A stretch of 47,823 nt of DNA from an uncultured Prevotella sp. (GCA_944320285.1 CALUGX010000006.1:1-47823); one strand, 5' to 3'; positions 8,887 through 17,595 are shown, counted from the first letter of the stretch. Made by a program: numbers and translations. The notes: generated by a model not told the origin, from the letters alone.

Positions 8887-9260
8887 TGAATTATGAATTA
8901 AATAAGAATTTCTGTCCGCCAATATGTCGTCCATATTGGCTTTAGCCCAATTTATCAAGCTGTCTATCAGCGGAATGAGCGACATTCCGCGCTCCCTCAG
9001 GCTGTATTCCACCCTCGGCGGCACCTCGGCATACACTTTCCTTGACACCAATCCGTCAGCTTCGAACGTCTTCAACGCCACAGAGAGCATCTTCTTGGAT
9101 ATGTCGGGGATGTAGAGCTTCAGGCCGTTGAAGCGCAGAACGCCGTGCCTGCAAGCGTGAAAAGCACCAACATCGACCACTTGTCGCCAATCCTCGACAA
9201 CACGTTCCTTATCGGGCACTGCGGAAAGAGCACCGTGTCTGTATCCGTCCTAATAATAAA
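8884..9260 (-). pseudogene. Frameshifted HxlR-family transcriptional regulator
   Basis: The minus strand encodes a MarR-like winged helix of the HxlR family in two frames. One frame (about 9222-9150) gives CPIRNVLSRIGDKWSMLVLF, the family's redox-Cys and helix start. The other frame (about 9144-8884) gives VLRFNGLKLYIPDISKKML, LKTFEADGLVSRKVYAEVPPRVEYSL and a dimerisation helix. The two join near 9140-9155, where one missing base would restore the frame. No ATG exists upstream in the first frame before a stop, so the start also appears lost; only a GTG is available. The tail ends inside a dispersed hairpin repeat. Known members sense electrophiles or quinones. It is divergent from the cupin gene, which it may once have regulated. 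Confidence 0.75.
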
Positions 9261-9407
9261 TGAGAGCTTTTATGGTTTACAAAAAGCAACTCTCATCAGC
9301 CTAAAAACGAAACTATAGAAGTTAAACAATGTAAAACTTGAAATCGTAAAGCCCTGCAAACCAGCATCGGTAACATCGGCGTAACCATGTTACGCCGGGT
9401 TAACCTC

Positions 9408-9438
9408 TTGTCAATCATAAATTTACGCATTATCTTTG
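9408..9438 (+). promoter_or_regulatory. Promoter of cupin gene
   Basis: TTG at 9408-9410, a 20-nt spacer and TATCTTTG at 9431-9438. The leader to the ATG at 9475 is about 30 nt. Confidence 0.75.
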
Positions 9439-9474
9439 CACCCGTAAACAACAACAATCTTAAACATCGGAAAT

Positions 9475-9912
9475 ATGAAAGAAATGAAAGTTTTAGGAGA
9501 AGGTGCCAACTTTACGGCTGTCTCAACAGGAAAGTTTGACGAGTTAAACGGTTTTGAACTGCCTATGGGCGAAGGCGTAACGGTAAAGGGCAAAGTGTTC
9601 ACCGGCGCGGCGTTGAAGTCCACGGGCATGGAGATGTCACTGCAAACAATGGCTCCCGGACAGGAAAGTCCGTTCGTACACGCCCATAAGAAGCACGAGG
9701 AGCTCTACATGATAATCAAGGGTGAAGCCGAGTTCAGGGTTGACGACGCAACGTTCACAGTGGCTGAAGGCAGCCTCGTGCGCGTGGCACCGGCCGGCAA
9801 GCGCCGGCTGCGCAACACCGGAAATACGGATATGGTGGTGATGTGCATACAGTATATGGCCGACGTTTTCGGCCCGGACGACACACCGGCCGGCGATGCA
9901 ATCATATTCTAA
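9475..9912 (+). CDS. Cupin-domain protein
   Basis: This is a 145-residue cytoplasmic single-domain cupin. The metal-binding motif 1 is HAHKKHEELYMIIKGE, giving two His ligands and a Glu, and motif 2 falls around PAGKRRLRNTGNTDMVVMCIQY, where the expected His is replaced by Lys/Arg, so metal binding may be altered. Small cupins of this type are often annotated only as cupin_2 and their substrates are unknown. It lies divergent from the broken HxlR regulator, an arrangement common for HxlR targets. It has its own promoter at 9408-9438. Two in-frame ATGs (9475 and 9484) are possible; I kept the first. Confidence 0.85.
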   Translation: MKEMKVLGEGANFTAVSTGKFDELNGFELPMGEGVTVKGKVFTGAALKSTGMEMSLQTMAPGQESPFVHAHKKHEELYMIIKGEAEFRVDDATFTVAEGSLVRVAPAGKRRLRNTGNTDMVVMCIQYMADVFGPDDTPAGDAIIF

Positions 9913-9923
9913 TGCACGTCCAT

Positions 9924-10004
9924 GTTACAAAAGGTATCCTTTTAGCACGTAAAAGGATACCTTTTGCCGTGTAAAAGGGCATCTTTTGCAAGGCGAAAGA
10001 TGCC
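9924..10004. repeat. Dispersed 22-bp-unit palindromic repeat, copy C
   Basis: Units AAAAGGTATCCTTTT, AAAAGGATACCTTTT, AAAAGGGCATCTTTT and GAAAGATGCC repeat at 22-base steps directly after the cupin stop. No TGATTATCAA module is evident here. Confidence 0.8.
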
Positions 10005-10065
10005 TATGCGTAAGCGTCTCGCTGTCAGGCTTTTACGCAAAGCGCACTATTTGCCGCACATTTCA

Positions 10066-10095
10066 TTGTTTTTCGGCTGAAAAAGACTATATTTG
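10066..10095 (+). promoter_or_regulatory. Promoter of thioredoxin-like lipoprotein
   Basis: TTG at 10066-10068, a 19-nt spacer and TATATTTG at 10088-10095. Confidence 0.75.
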
Positions 10096-10121
10096 CAGAA
10101 ATGAAATAACACCCGTAACAG

Positions 10122-10658
10122 ATGAAAAACATAAAGAGCCGCATCATGGCGGCGATGCTGGCAGCCGTTTCGCTATGCCTCGCGGCCTGTACGTTCGGCG
10201 GTGACGACGAGACAGATTACGATTCAACGATGCTCGCCGCAGGCACCGTAGCGCCGGTGTTCACAATGTTTACAGACAAAGAGCCCGACGGAATAAGCCT
10301 CGCCCAACTGCGCGGCGGATATGTGCTGATTGAGTTCTGGAGGTCGGGATGCCGCGACTGCCAGGCCGTCACGGGGCGCATGAAGGAGCTGCACGAGACA
10401 TACGCACCACAGGGAGTTACGTTCGTGGGCGTGTCTTTCGACACAAACGTTGATGACTGGCGCAAGTATGTTGAGGACAACGGCCTCAACTGGATGCAGC
10501 ACTGCGAGCAGAAGGCCGTATCGGAAAGCACCGTCGGTTCAGCGTATAATATCAGATGGGTGCCCACGTTCTACCTCATCGACCCCGAAGGCAAGGTTGA
10601 ATTCGCAACAATCGACATAGAGAAAATGGCCGAAAAGCTAAAAACTATTGGTAAATAA
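10122..10658 (+). CDS. Thioredoxin-like (TlpA/ResA-type) lipoprotein
   Basis: This 178-residue envelope thiol-disulfide protein has a lipobox with Cys23 (CLAAC) and then an AhpC/TSA-TlpA-type fold. The redox motif is WRSGCRDCQ with Cys77 and Cys80, and the cis-proline loop is WVPTFYLID with Pro148. The inserted segment VGVSFDTNVDDWRKYVEDNGLNW is typical of TlpA/ResA-like oxidoreductases of Bacteroidetes, which are thought to keep exported proteins or cytochromes reduced outside the cytoplasm. The acidic linker GGDDETD just after the lipid Cys fits a surface-export-like or spacer sequence, which is inference. It is a single gene with its own promoter and a strong terminator. Confidence 0.88.
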   Translation: MKNIKSRIMAAMLAAVSLCLAACTFGGDDETDYDSTMLAAGTVAPVFTMFTDKEPDGISLAQLRGGYVLIEFWRSGCRDCQAVTGRMKELHETYAPQGVTFVGVSFDTNVDDWRKYVEDNGLNWMQHCEQKAVSESTVGSAYNIRWVPTFYLIDPEGKVEFATIDIEKMAEKLKTIGK

Positions 10659-10665
10659 AACGAAG

Positions 10666-10708
10666 GCCGGCCGGCAATGGATATGGATTTGTGACATTGC
10701 CGGCCGGC
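10666..10708. terminator. Bidirectional terminator between thioredoxin gene and DUF418 gene
   Basis: A 14-bp perfect stem (GCCGGCCGGCAATG / CATTGCCGGCCGGC) is followed by TTTCTTGTT on the plus strand. It separates convergent genes. Confidence 0.85.
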
Positions 10709-10715
10709 TTTCTTG

Positions 10716-11948
10716 TTATCGGCGCCTGCAAAACAGGCTGAAATACCTTCCGTAATTAAGCATACGCCACACCCATTCAAGCGGCCCGAACTGGCAATAG
10801 CGCAGCCACACGAAGCTGAACACCGTCTGAAAGACAAACACGCCGAGAGCCATAAGTTCGGTGGTGGCAAGTCCGACGCTCGCCCCAAGCCCCAAACCTA
10901 TACCGTAAAAAAGGAACATCCCGACGACTGACTGCCCGATGTAGTTAGTCAACGCCATCCTGCCCGGTGCCGCCAGCCACCGCCACAAGCGCGCTTCGCG
11001 GCTCTTCAAGTAGAGCAGGCAAAGTCCAGACATATACGCGAAGCCCAACGGATAGACGCTGACAAGATAAAGGAAGGAGTGACCGGCAGTGCCAAAAGGA
11101 TGGCCACCCACGGCGCTCCAGGCGTAAACCGCCGACAACGGGAGGCCGACGCCGAAGCCCACCGCAGCCACGCGGCGCAGCAAAATCTTGTGGGCGGCAA
11201 GGTCGGCGTAGAGTTTTCGCCGACCGATGTAGAAGCCTATAATGAACAAGCCCATAACCTTGAAATAGCGGTTGCCGTCAACAAACTCTTGCACTCGCAC
11301 CAATGCGCCTTGCACAAGGAACCGGAACACCTCGCGGTACGTGTCGGCATCGCGCAGCCAATAGCCGAAGTTCTCCTCCGTTATGCCGTACATCCGGCAG
11401 TAATGCCACTGCGCCCTGACCGCAGGAGCAGACAGGCTGACGCCTGAAAACGACGTGGCGGCATCGACAAACACGGGCAACAGCAGGAAAAAAACAGCCC
11501 ACCTGAGCAGTTCCTTATCGCCCGCGTGCCTGAACAACGGCAAGGCCATGCCCATCAGGGCGTACAACATTAGTATGTCGCCGCTCCAAATGAACATCAA
11601 ATGCAACAAGCCTATCACCGCCAACACTGCCATGCGGCGGTAAAAAAGGCGGAAGCCGCCCTCGCCACGCTCGGCTGCATGGCTTATTATGATAGAAAAG
11701 CCCATACCGAAAAGCAGTGAAAACAGGGTGTAAAACTTACCGTCAACAAAGACATATTGCATAAACCTGACTATGCGGTCGATGCCCGCCGACGGCATGG
11801 AGGCCGCCACTTCGTGCGGCTGGAACGTGTAAAGGGAAAACTCCGGATAGTTGGCAAGACAGATGCCGATGAGCGCGAAACCACGCAAAGCGTCCAAAAT
11901 GACATAACGCTCAGACGGTTTAACGGGTGAAAGATTACTTTTGTTCAT
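10716..11948 (-). CDS. DUF418 family membrane protein (YeiB-like)
   Basis: This is a 410-residue integral membrane protein. It opens with ERYVILDALRGFALIGICLAN, the conserved start of the DUF418/acyltransferase-3-like family, and has about ten hydrophobic segments and the conserved C-terminal stretch YIGQSVVGMFLFYGIGLGLG...FVWLRYCQFGPLEWVWR. No catalytic activity is established for the family; roles in envelope modification are proposed. Its start overlaps the EamA stop by 4 bases (ATGA type), so translation is coupled. No frameshift or unusual composition is seen. Confidence 0.88.
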   Translation of the reverse strand: MNKSNLSPVKPSERYVILDALRGFALIGICLANYPEFSLYTFQPHEVAASMPSAGIDRIVRFMQYVFVDGKFYTLFSLLFGMGFSIIISHAAERGEGGFRLFYRRMAVLAVIGLLHLMFIWSGDILMLYALMGMALPLFRHAGDKELLRWAVFFLLLPVFVDAATSFSGVSLSAPAVRAQWHYCRMYGITEENFGYWLRDADTYREVFRFLVQGALVRVQEFVDGNRYFKVMGLFIIGFYIGRRKLYADLAAHKILLRRVAAVGFGVGLPLSAVYAWSAVGGHPFGTAGHSFLYLVSVYPLGFAYMSGLCLLYLKSREARLWRWLAAPGRMALTNYIGQSVVGMFLFYGIGLGLGASVGLATTELMALGVFVFQTVFSFVWLRYCQFGPLEWVWRMLNYGRYFSLFCRRR

Positions 11949-12835
11949 TTATTTCGTTTGTTGACGCTCATCACGCTGAGCAATATTACAACCAGTCCGA
12001 CAAGCTGCACCGCCGTGACACGCTCGCCGCCAAGCCCGGCTCCAAGCACAACGGCCACCACGGGGTTGACGTATGCGTGAGTGGCCACTTCAGAGGCAGG
12101 CCTCACTTTGAGCAGCCATACGTAGGCAGTATAGGCCATCAGCGAGCCGAAAGTTATCAAATAAGCCAACGAAAGCCATGTTGACACACGCACGGAAGCC
12201 CAAGCAGTCCCGGTAAAACCGTCCGTGGCACAGGCACAAAGACCGAAAACCACACCGGCGGCAACCATCTGCCACGCCGAACCTGCAAGCCCGCCGACGT
12301 TCTCTTCAGCTGAAGAACCATACTTGGAATAGAGTGTTCCTAAGGCCCATGACACGCATCCGCCTACCAAAAGCAGCACACCGTACTCGCCGTGGCCCGT
12401 CTGCCGTCCCTCTGAAAGCACCTGCTCAACATACAACAAAGCTACTCCGACAAAGCCAGACAACATACCCGCCACCGTTGCGGGACTCCTGAAATTGCGC
12501 TTCCAGGCCGGAACGTCGAGCAGCATTATCCACACCGCCGTGGATGAAGCTACTATTGCGACGAGGCTGCTGCTCACAAACTGCTGTGCAAACATGATAA
12601 CTGCCTGGTCGATAAACAGCAAAACGATGCCGCATACGGCTGATTTCAATATAAGCCGCTTACTGAACAGCCGTTCGCCACGCCGCTTGCAAAAGGCTAA
12701 GAGAGCAAGTCCGGCCACGCTGAAACGCACCGCTCCAAGCACAAAAGGCGGCAAATCGCGCAGGCAGACACCTATAAAAAAGTAGGTAGACCCCCACACT
12801 ACATAGATTAGGAAATAGGCAATGACAACGGTCAT
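11945..12835 (-). CDS. EamA/DMT-superfamily transporter
   Basis: This 296-residue protein has about ten transmembrane segments in two repeated EamA halves. It begins MTVVIAYFLIYVVWGSTYFFIG, the typical first helix with the WGSTY motif, and the second half has WALGTLYSKYG and LAYLITFGSLMAYTAYVWLLKV. Family members export amino acids, nucleotide sugars or other small metabolites; the substrate cannot be predicted. It overlaps the downstream DUF418 gene by 4 bases. There is no TAnnTTTG promoter in the 95 bases upstream, which hold a long hairpin, so it may be read through from the DUF3737 gene. Confidence 0.9.
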   Translation of the reverse strand: MTVVIAYFLIYVVWGSTYFFIGVCLRDLPPFVLGAVRFSVAGLALLAFCKRRGERLFSKRLILKSAVCGIVLLFIDQAVIMFAQQFVSSSLVAIVASSTAVWIMLLDVPAWKRNFRSPATVAGMLSGFVGVALLYVEQVLSEGRQTGHGEYGVLLLVGGCVSWALGTLYSKYGSSAEENVGGLAGSAWQMVAAGVVFGLCACATDGFTGTAWASVRVSTWLSLAYLITFGSLMAYTAYVWLLKVRPASEVATHAYVNPVVAVVLGAGLGGERVTAVQLVGLVVILLSVMSVNKRNK

Positions 12836-12846
12836 GGCGTTTTTTA

Positions 12847-12936
12847 AATTAAGAATTAAGAGTTAAGAATTAAGAAAACTTGTCTTGACGCTTGACGTGG
12901 CATATTTTCTTAATTCTTAACTCGTAATTCTTAATT
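12847..12936. repeat. Long hairpin between DUF3737 and EamA genes
   Basis: The arms 12847-12878 and 12905-12936 pair over 32 bp with one mismatch and enclose a 26-nt loop. The arms are repeats of AATTAAG/AGTTAAG. The right arm contains the DUF3737 stop codon at 12931-12933, and the left arm ends 12 bases before the EamA start. Confidence 0.85.
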
Positions 12937-13776
12937 CCTCGTCTTGATTTCACAATCGGCGGGAGCCTTGATGTTCTCGTCGAGTGTTATCGACCCAACG
13001 GCGTCTGCAACGATGCGTCCCGACGTGGGGTTCTTGATGTTTGTGATCGCCCCGCGTATGTCGGCATCGAGCGTTGAATACTCAAAGGCGCGGTCGCAAG
13101 AGGCGTCGAATGTGCAGTTTTCGAGTTTCAGGTCGTGAGCGTAGCAAAGAGGCTGCTCGCCGGAGATATGGCAATTCACGAGGCGGAGGTTCTTAGAGTG
13201 CCATCCGAGGTATTCTCCGTTGAGCTCGGAGTCGTAAATCGTGACGTTCTCCACTTCCCAGAAGGCGTCCTTGGTGGTGATTTTTGCGTTGTGGATTTCC
13301 ACGTTTTTCACGTACTGGAAGACGTACTTGCTGTCACTTTCGAGGCCGTCAACGCGGATGTCCGTGCTGAACATGAATGGATAAGTGCCCCCGTGGAGCT
13401 TCAGGTTCTTTACGTTAATGCGGCTGCAACGCCAGAATATCTCGTCGGCATCGTTCATCTCGACGTTTTCGATGTCGATGTCGTTCATCTCGCGAAACAT
13501 CTTCGGGGCGTCGATAACGGTGTCCTTCATCGTCAAGTGGTCTGAATACCACAGGGCGGAACGGCCTCCAACGGCGAAATAACAATTCTCGATAGTGAAG
13601 CCGTGGACGTGCCAGAAGGGGTAGTTGCCCTCGAAACGGCAGTTAGTAGCCACTATGTTGCTGCACTCCTTGATGGCCGACTCGCCTTCGCGGATGGTAA
13701 CATTGTCAAGATGAAGGTCGTGTGAGGCGAACAACGGACGCTCGCCGCCAAACTCTGTGTTAGCTATCAGTTTCAT
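12931..13776 (-). CDS. DUF3737 family right-handed beta-helix protein
   Basis: This 281-residue protein is made of about 20-residue coils of the parallel beta-helix type, seen as recurring phrases such as LHLDNVTIREG, TIENCYF, INVKNLKLHGG, VEIHNAKITTKDAFWEVENVTIYDSELNG and LRLVNCHISGEQPL. It begins MKLIANTEFGGERPLFASHDLHLDNV, the characteristic DUF3737 opening. There is no signal peptide, so it is probably cytoplasmic. The family has no assigned reaction; beta-helices of this kind often bind or act on polysaccharides, but that is not shown here. The stop codon lies within a dispersed hairpin repeat, and the last residues (IKTRN) may partly be repeat-derived. Confidence 0.88.
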   Translation of the reverse strand: MKLIANTEFGGERPLFASHDLHLDNVTIREGESAIKECSNIVATNCRFEGNYPFWHVHGFTIENCYFAVGGRSALWYSDHLTMKDTVIDAPKMFREMNDIDIENVEMNDADEIFWRCSRINVKNLKLHGGTYPFMFSTDIRVDGLESDSKYVFQYVKNVEIHNAKITTKDAFWEVENVTIYDSELNGEYLGWHSKNLRLVNCHISGEQPLCYAHDLKLENCTFDASCDRAFEYSTLDADIRGAITNIKNPTSGRIVADAVGSITLDENIKAPADCEIKTRN

Positions 13777-13807
13777 AACTTTATGTCTTTGATTTTGTTT
13801 TCTGTTG

Positions 13808-13815
13808 CAAAATTA
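13808..13815 (-). promoter_or_regulatory. Candidate -7 box of DUF3737 gene
   Basis: On the minus strand TAATTTTG lies 32 bases before the ATG; no clear -33 TTG is seen. Confidence 0.5.
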
Positions 13816-13879
13816 CACAAAAACAAGGAAAAAGTCTGTATCCGATTTACTGATAAAACAACCAACCTTACGGTTGAAA

Positions 13880-14145
13880 GATTAATTAAGAATTAATAGT
13901 TAAGAATTAAGAAATATGCAATATACGCTTATCCCCGCACTATCAACAAGCCATATTTTCTTAATATGAATGTCCGCAATCACCCTATTCTCTTTTTAGC
14001 GGACTTTATCAACAAGGCAAATGTCTTTAATTACCTGGCAACCGCAGGGAGCGATTAACGACTTCAGCTCCTTTAACAACTGATGATTGGGAGCTTTGCG
14101 GACATTCATATTTCTTAATTCTTAACTCTTAGTCCTTAATTAATC
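13880..14145. repeat. 266-bp element with 39-bp terminal inverted repeats and nested inverted repeats
   Basis: The ends 13880-13918 and 14107-14145 are inverted copies with 36 of 39 positions matching. Inside them a second pair, TATGAATGTCCGCAA (13964-13978) and TTGCGGACATTCATA (14096-14110), brackets about 117 unique bases. The right end supplies the stop of the phosphatase gene (ATT AAT TAA). No clear target-site duplication was found, so it is either a MITE-like unit or a compound of the hairpin repeats. No gene lies in this 359-base gap. Confidence 0.7.
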
Positions 14146-15635
14146 ACGGCGTTGCCAATGCAGCCGTTGGGCATCTGCACGTGGATTAGGGCGCAGACTG
14201 TGGCTGCGATGTCGTTGATGGTGGTCGGGGCGTTGGTTGAGCCGGGGCTAACGTGCCATCCCATGAGTATGAACGGGATGTGTGAGTCGTAGGGGTTCCA
14301 TACGCCGTGAGTGGTTCCGCGGCCTATTTCGTCAGTTCCTGTCTCGTAATGCGCCGGGTTGAGCACCAGCTGTATGTCTCCGCTGCGCAGGCGGTGGTAG
14401 CCGTTGACGAGCCGCTCGCGCACCGGGGCCGGCAGCGTGGCATCCATAGCGTGTTCCAGGTCTACGACGTAAGCATACTGCGGGTCACGTTTCAGCCAGT
14501 CAACGGCGGCCTTTTTCACGTCGTCGAGCTGTAGCGACAGTTCGCTTACGGCCTTATGGTCGATAAACACCTTATAGTTGTTGATTGTTGCGACAAGGCT
14601 GCGCTGTACTCCGAACCTGCCTTTAAGATAGCCGTCAAGTTCATTGGCCACCCTTGACGCCACGAAGCCGCCGGCAGGTATGCCGTTATCGCGCAGCATC
14701 TGGGCGTTGTTGGCCGCGCCGTGGTCTGCCGTGAGGAACACGAGATACCGGCCTTTGCCCACCTTGTTGTCAAGATAGCCGAACAGGTCGGCAAGCCTGC
14801 GGTCGAGATCGATGAATATCTCCTGTATTTCAGGGCTGTGCGTGGCATATTCGTGGCCTACCTTATCGGTGACTGAGAAGCTCACCGTAAGCATATCCGT
14901 AACAGAGTCTTGACCCAAGGCCTCACCCTCGACGGCAGCCTTGGCCATCTCCGCCGTGACGAGGTTGCCGTAAGGAGAGTAACCAGTCTCACGTTCGCTC
15001 TTTCCGCCGTACCTCTCATTGAAGTCGGCAACCCACTGCGGCAGCCTCTCCATGTAATAAGTGCTGGTGATGAAGCGGCCCGTGGCGTTGTCCATCCAGT
15101 AGGCTCCGTCGGCCGCATGGCCCGCAGGCAGGATTGAAGCGCGGTCTTTGAGCGACACACCTACCACCTTAGCCTTAAAGTCAGTGGCTATCTTCAGCTC
15201 GTCGCCAATGGTGGTAGTGAGCAGGTTGCGGGGCGACATACGCCCGGCGTCGGTGTCGCTGCCCACGCCGCTCACCGTAGAGTCGGCACAGCAGTAAACC
15301 ATCCTGCCGTCCATCATGAAGTCGTTGCCGGCTATGCCATGTATGGCCGGCACCGAGCCGGTGAATATCGAGGCATGCCCCACGGCCGTGATTGTGGGCA
15401 CGTAGTTAATCATCGTGTTCTCACAGTTGTAGCCTTCGGCCATCAACCGCCTGAAGCCGCCCTCGCCGTAGAGGTTGTAGTAACGGTAAAGGTAGTCCCA
15501 GCGCATCTGGTCTACCACGATTCCGACTACCAACTTCGGCCGGTCGAGACCGGCGGCCGTGCCCTGCTGGAGACCGAGGCACGCAAAGGCGGCGGCCACG
15601 AGGAGCACTTTCGCTAAAAAAGAGTTTCGTTTCAT
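14136..15635 (-). CDS. Alkaline phosphatase superfamily enzyme (PafA-like)
   Basis: This 499-residue exported metalloenzyme would hydrolyse phosphomonoesters or diesters in the periplasm. A signal peptide (MKRNSFLAKVLLVAAAFACLGLQQGTAAG) is followed by LVVGIVVDQMRWDYLYRY with metal-ligand Asp42, then YVPTITAVGHASIFTGSVP, where Thr81 or Thr83 would be the nucleophile, and VFLTADHGAANN with the Asp-His metal motif; a further His comes with HGVWNPYDSHIPFILMG. This order matches PafA-type phosphatases of Bacteroidetes. I placed the start at 15635 because the signal peptide begins there and a TAATTTTG box lies upstream; 100 extra residues in the longer frame read through a repeat. Confidence 0.88.
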   Translation of the reverse strand: MKRNSFLAKVLLVAAAFACLGLQQGTAAGLDRPKLVVGIVVDQMRWDYLYRYYNLYGEGGFRRLMAEGYNCENTMINYVPTITAVGHASIFTGSVPAIHGIAGNDFMMDGRMVYCCADSTVSGVGSDTDAGRMSPRNLLTTTIGDELKIATDFKAKVVGVSLKDRASILPAGHAADGAYWMDNATGRFITSTYYMERLPQWVADFNERYGGKSERETGYSPYGNLVTAEMAKAAVEGEALGQDSVTDMLTVSFSVTDKVGHEYATHSPEIQEIFIDLDRRLADLFGYLDNKVGKGRYLVFLTADHGAANNAQMLRDNGIPAGGFVASRVANELDGYLKGRFGVQRSLVATINNYKVFIDHKAVSELSLQLDDVKKAAVDWLKRDPQYAYVVDLEHAMDATLPAPVRERLVNGYHRLRSGDIQLVLNPAHYETGTDEIGRGTTHGVWNPYDSHIPFILMGWHVSPGSTNAPTTINDIAATVCALIHVQMPNGCIGNAVIN

Positions 15636-15660
15636 GTCAATGTCTTTTGTAATCTGTGTT

Positions 15661-15668
15661 GCAAAATT
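15661..15668 (-). promoter_or_regulatory. Candidate -7 box of phosphatase gene
   Basis: TAATTTTG on the minus strand, about 25 bases before the ATG at 15635; the -33 region is weak. Confidence 0.5.
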
Positions 15669-15793
15669 ACTGATTTTCCTCGAACCGAAGAAACGATAAC
15701 CCGCCACGGCAGCCAATCTTAACAGAATATTAAAACGCTGTGCCGAAGGCCACAGGCACGGATTTAATCCGTCCGCTTGCAGCAACAGCATAA

Positions 15794-15927
15794 ACCGTTG
15801 ATTATCAACGGTTTGCCGATACGCCTCGAACAACGATGCGAAAGATGCCCTTTTGCGATGCGAAAGGTGCCCTTTTACAGTGCAATAGATGCCCTTTTGC
15901 AACGCAAGAGGACACCTTTTACAACGC
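15794..15927. repeat. Dispersed 22-bp-unit palindromic repeat, copy D, with TGATTATCAA module
   Basis: Four consecutive 22-bp units run from 15835 (GATGCGAAAGATGCCCTTTTGC and three variants). Upstream at 15794-15812 is ACCGTTGATTATCAACGGT, itself a near-perfect palindrome, containing TATCAACGGTTTG, a full match to WATCAANNNNTTR. The module is on the other side of the units from copies B, E, I and J. The surrounding 388-base gap (15636-16023) holds no gene. Confidence 0.8.
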
Positions 15928-16023
15928 AAGGCCATACTCAGGCATGGCTACGGGCACAGTTCCTCAATGCAGATTGCCGCACGGTGCAAAGGACACAGCC
16001 CTCCACGCATAAGGAAAGAGAAG

Positions 16024-17448
16024 TTATATGTGGCATGAGAAACGCTCGCCGAAGCGGTTGGTCAGCACCACGGTGATTTCTTTATAGCATCCCCTCGGAC
16101 GGCAGCGGAACAGGTGTGACGTCTGCGCGTCGTCCTTGCGCCCGGCACGGCACGAGGAATAGCCCTGGTCTATGTCAGTGAAGCGCTCCATTACGCCCAT
16201 GAACTTGCCGTCCTGCAACCATTCCACACGGCATGACGTGTCGTAATCCCACACGTTGGCCACGACATAATCCTTCTGCGTAAGAAACTCGCCCTGCCCG
16301 TAAACATCCAGCTGCCGGCTCCAACCGCTGCCCGTGGACTTATAATGCCACGACAGGCTGTCGCCGTCAACCTCAACCACAAGGTAGCCGTTGGGCGCGC
16401 CGCAGCGGTTGACGCTTCCCGCCCACCATGCCCCGCAGACGGCCCCGATGTTGTGCTGGTAAAGCTCCGGCGTAACCTCGACGTTCTGGAAGAAATGCGT
16501 GTGGCCGCAGAACACGTGCACACGGTAGCCCCGCAGCACCCCGGCCAGTCTGCGAGCGTTGCGCATATTGCCTCGTCCGGCCACGGCGTTCCACCCGGCA
16601 GCGTGCATATTCAGTATCACGAGAGAGCCTTTCGGCACATAACTCAGGTCTTTCTCAAGCCATTCAAGCTGCCTTTCGGTCATGCGCTCAACGTAGCACC
16701 CGCCGCCTAAGTAGTCGATGTTCTTCATCGTCACCACGTGCGCCTTGCCTATGTCGAACGAATAATCGGTAGGGCCGAACCGTCTGTTATACTCCATCTC
16801 GGCATACACCGGGGTGCCAAGACGCATATTGTCAAGGTCCTTCCAGCGCTTGTCAAAATCGTGGTTGCCGATACAGTGGAAAAGTGTCATGCCAGTGTTC
16901 CTCACCGACTTGGCATAGCCTTCAAACAGCGGCATATTGTCAAACACCATGTCGCCCAGTGCCACACCTACCACTTCACGCCGCAGTCTGAGCGAGTCTA
17001 CGGTGCGGCGGATGTCAGGCACAGCCTCGGCAAGCCACCGCCCCATGTCGCGCTCGCCGCGCACCTGCGGGTCGGATATGGCTATGTAATAAAAGCTGTC
17101 GGCCCTCTCAGTGCGTCGTTCAAGCACAAAGTCGTGCCCGCCGGCGGCAAGTGCCTCGCTCACCGGCACAAAAAAGCCGGCGGCAAGGCCGTCGGCAGAC
17201 GGCAGACAGTAGTCTGCAGGAGTGGTTATCGATATATATTTGCTCTCCAACGTGTCGGTCATCAGCACCCAACGGCCGGTGGCGTCAGTTGCGGTGAAAC
17301 TACGGCCGTTGTTGACGACGACACCCTCAACACCGCGTCCTGACGTATCCACTACCCTGCCCGACACGCTGAAAACAGTCTGCCGGACAACTCCGCTGCC
17401 CATGAACGTCATGCACAGCATCAACACAAACAATGCCTTTGCCTTCAT
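16024..17448 (-). CDS. Calcineurin-like metallophosphoesterase, exported
   Basis: This 474-residue protein has a signal peptide (MKAKALFVLMLCMTFMGSGVV), a Calcineurin-N-type beta domain (about 24-110, with SGRVVDTSGRGVEGVVVNNG) and a metallophosphatase core. The metal motifs are SDPQ (Asp126), GD (165-166), GNHD (194-197), His282 in NMHAAG, and GHTH (315-318). The C-terminal part fits the Calcineurin-C domain. The first motif is DxQ rather than DxH, which is common in this subgroup. Substrates are unknown; phosphodiesters or nucleotides are likely. ATG 17448 was chosen because it begins the signal peptide. A minus-strand TACCTTTG at 17595-17588 could give a leader of about 130 nt. Confidence 0.9.
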   Translation of the reverse strand: MKAKALFVLMLCMTFMGSGVVRQTVFSVSGRVVDTSGRGVEGVVVNNGRSFTATDATGRWVLMTDTLESKYISITTPADYCLPSADGLAAGFFVPVSEALAAGGHDFVLERRTERADSFYYIAISDPQVRGERDMGRWLAEAVPDIRRTVDSLRLRREVVGVALGDMVFDNMPLFEGYAKSVRNTGMTLFHCIGNHDFDKRWKDLDNMRLGTPVYAEMEYNRRFGPTDYSFDIGKAHVVTMKNIDYLGGGCYVERMTERQLEWLEKDLSYVPKGSLVILNMHAAGWNAVAGRGNMRNARRLAGVLRGYRVHVFCGHTHFFQNVEVTPELYQHNIGAVCGAWWAGSVNRCGAPNGYLVVEVDGDSLSWHYKSTGSGWSRQLDVYGQGEFLTQKDYVVANVWDYDTSCRVEWLQDGKFMGVMERFTDIDQGYSSCRAGRKDDAQTSHLFRCRPRGCYKEITVVLTNRFGERFSCHI

Positions 17449-17587
17449 ACAGTCAACACTCAATGCTCCATACAACGCCCTTCAAGCAAAAAGGCCACGC
17501 CCGGTTTGCTATGAAGCCAGGCATGACCTTCTGTGAAATGACGTTGATGAAGATGTTAAACATACAGATACCTCATTTGGTCTATGG

Positions 17588-17595
17588 CAAAGGTA
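17588..17595 (-). promoter_or_regulatory. Candidate -7 box of metallophosphoesterase gene
   Basis: TACCTTTG on the minus strand. The leader would be about 130 nt and no clear -33 is present. Confidence 0.4.

Noticed and set aside
15835-15927. Possible CRISPR array from regularly spaced repeats
   Set aside because: The 22-base units are contiguous with no unique spacers, and no cas genes are present.
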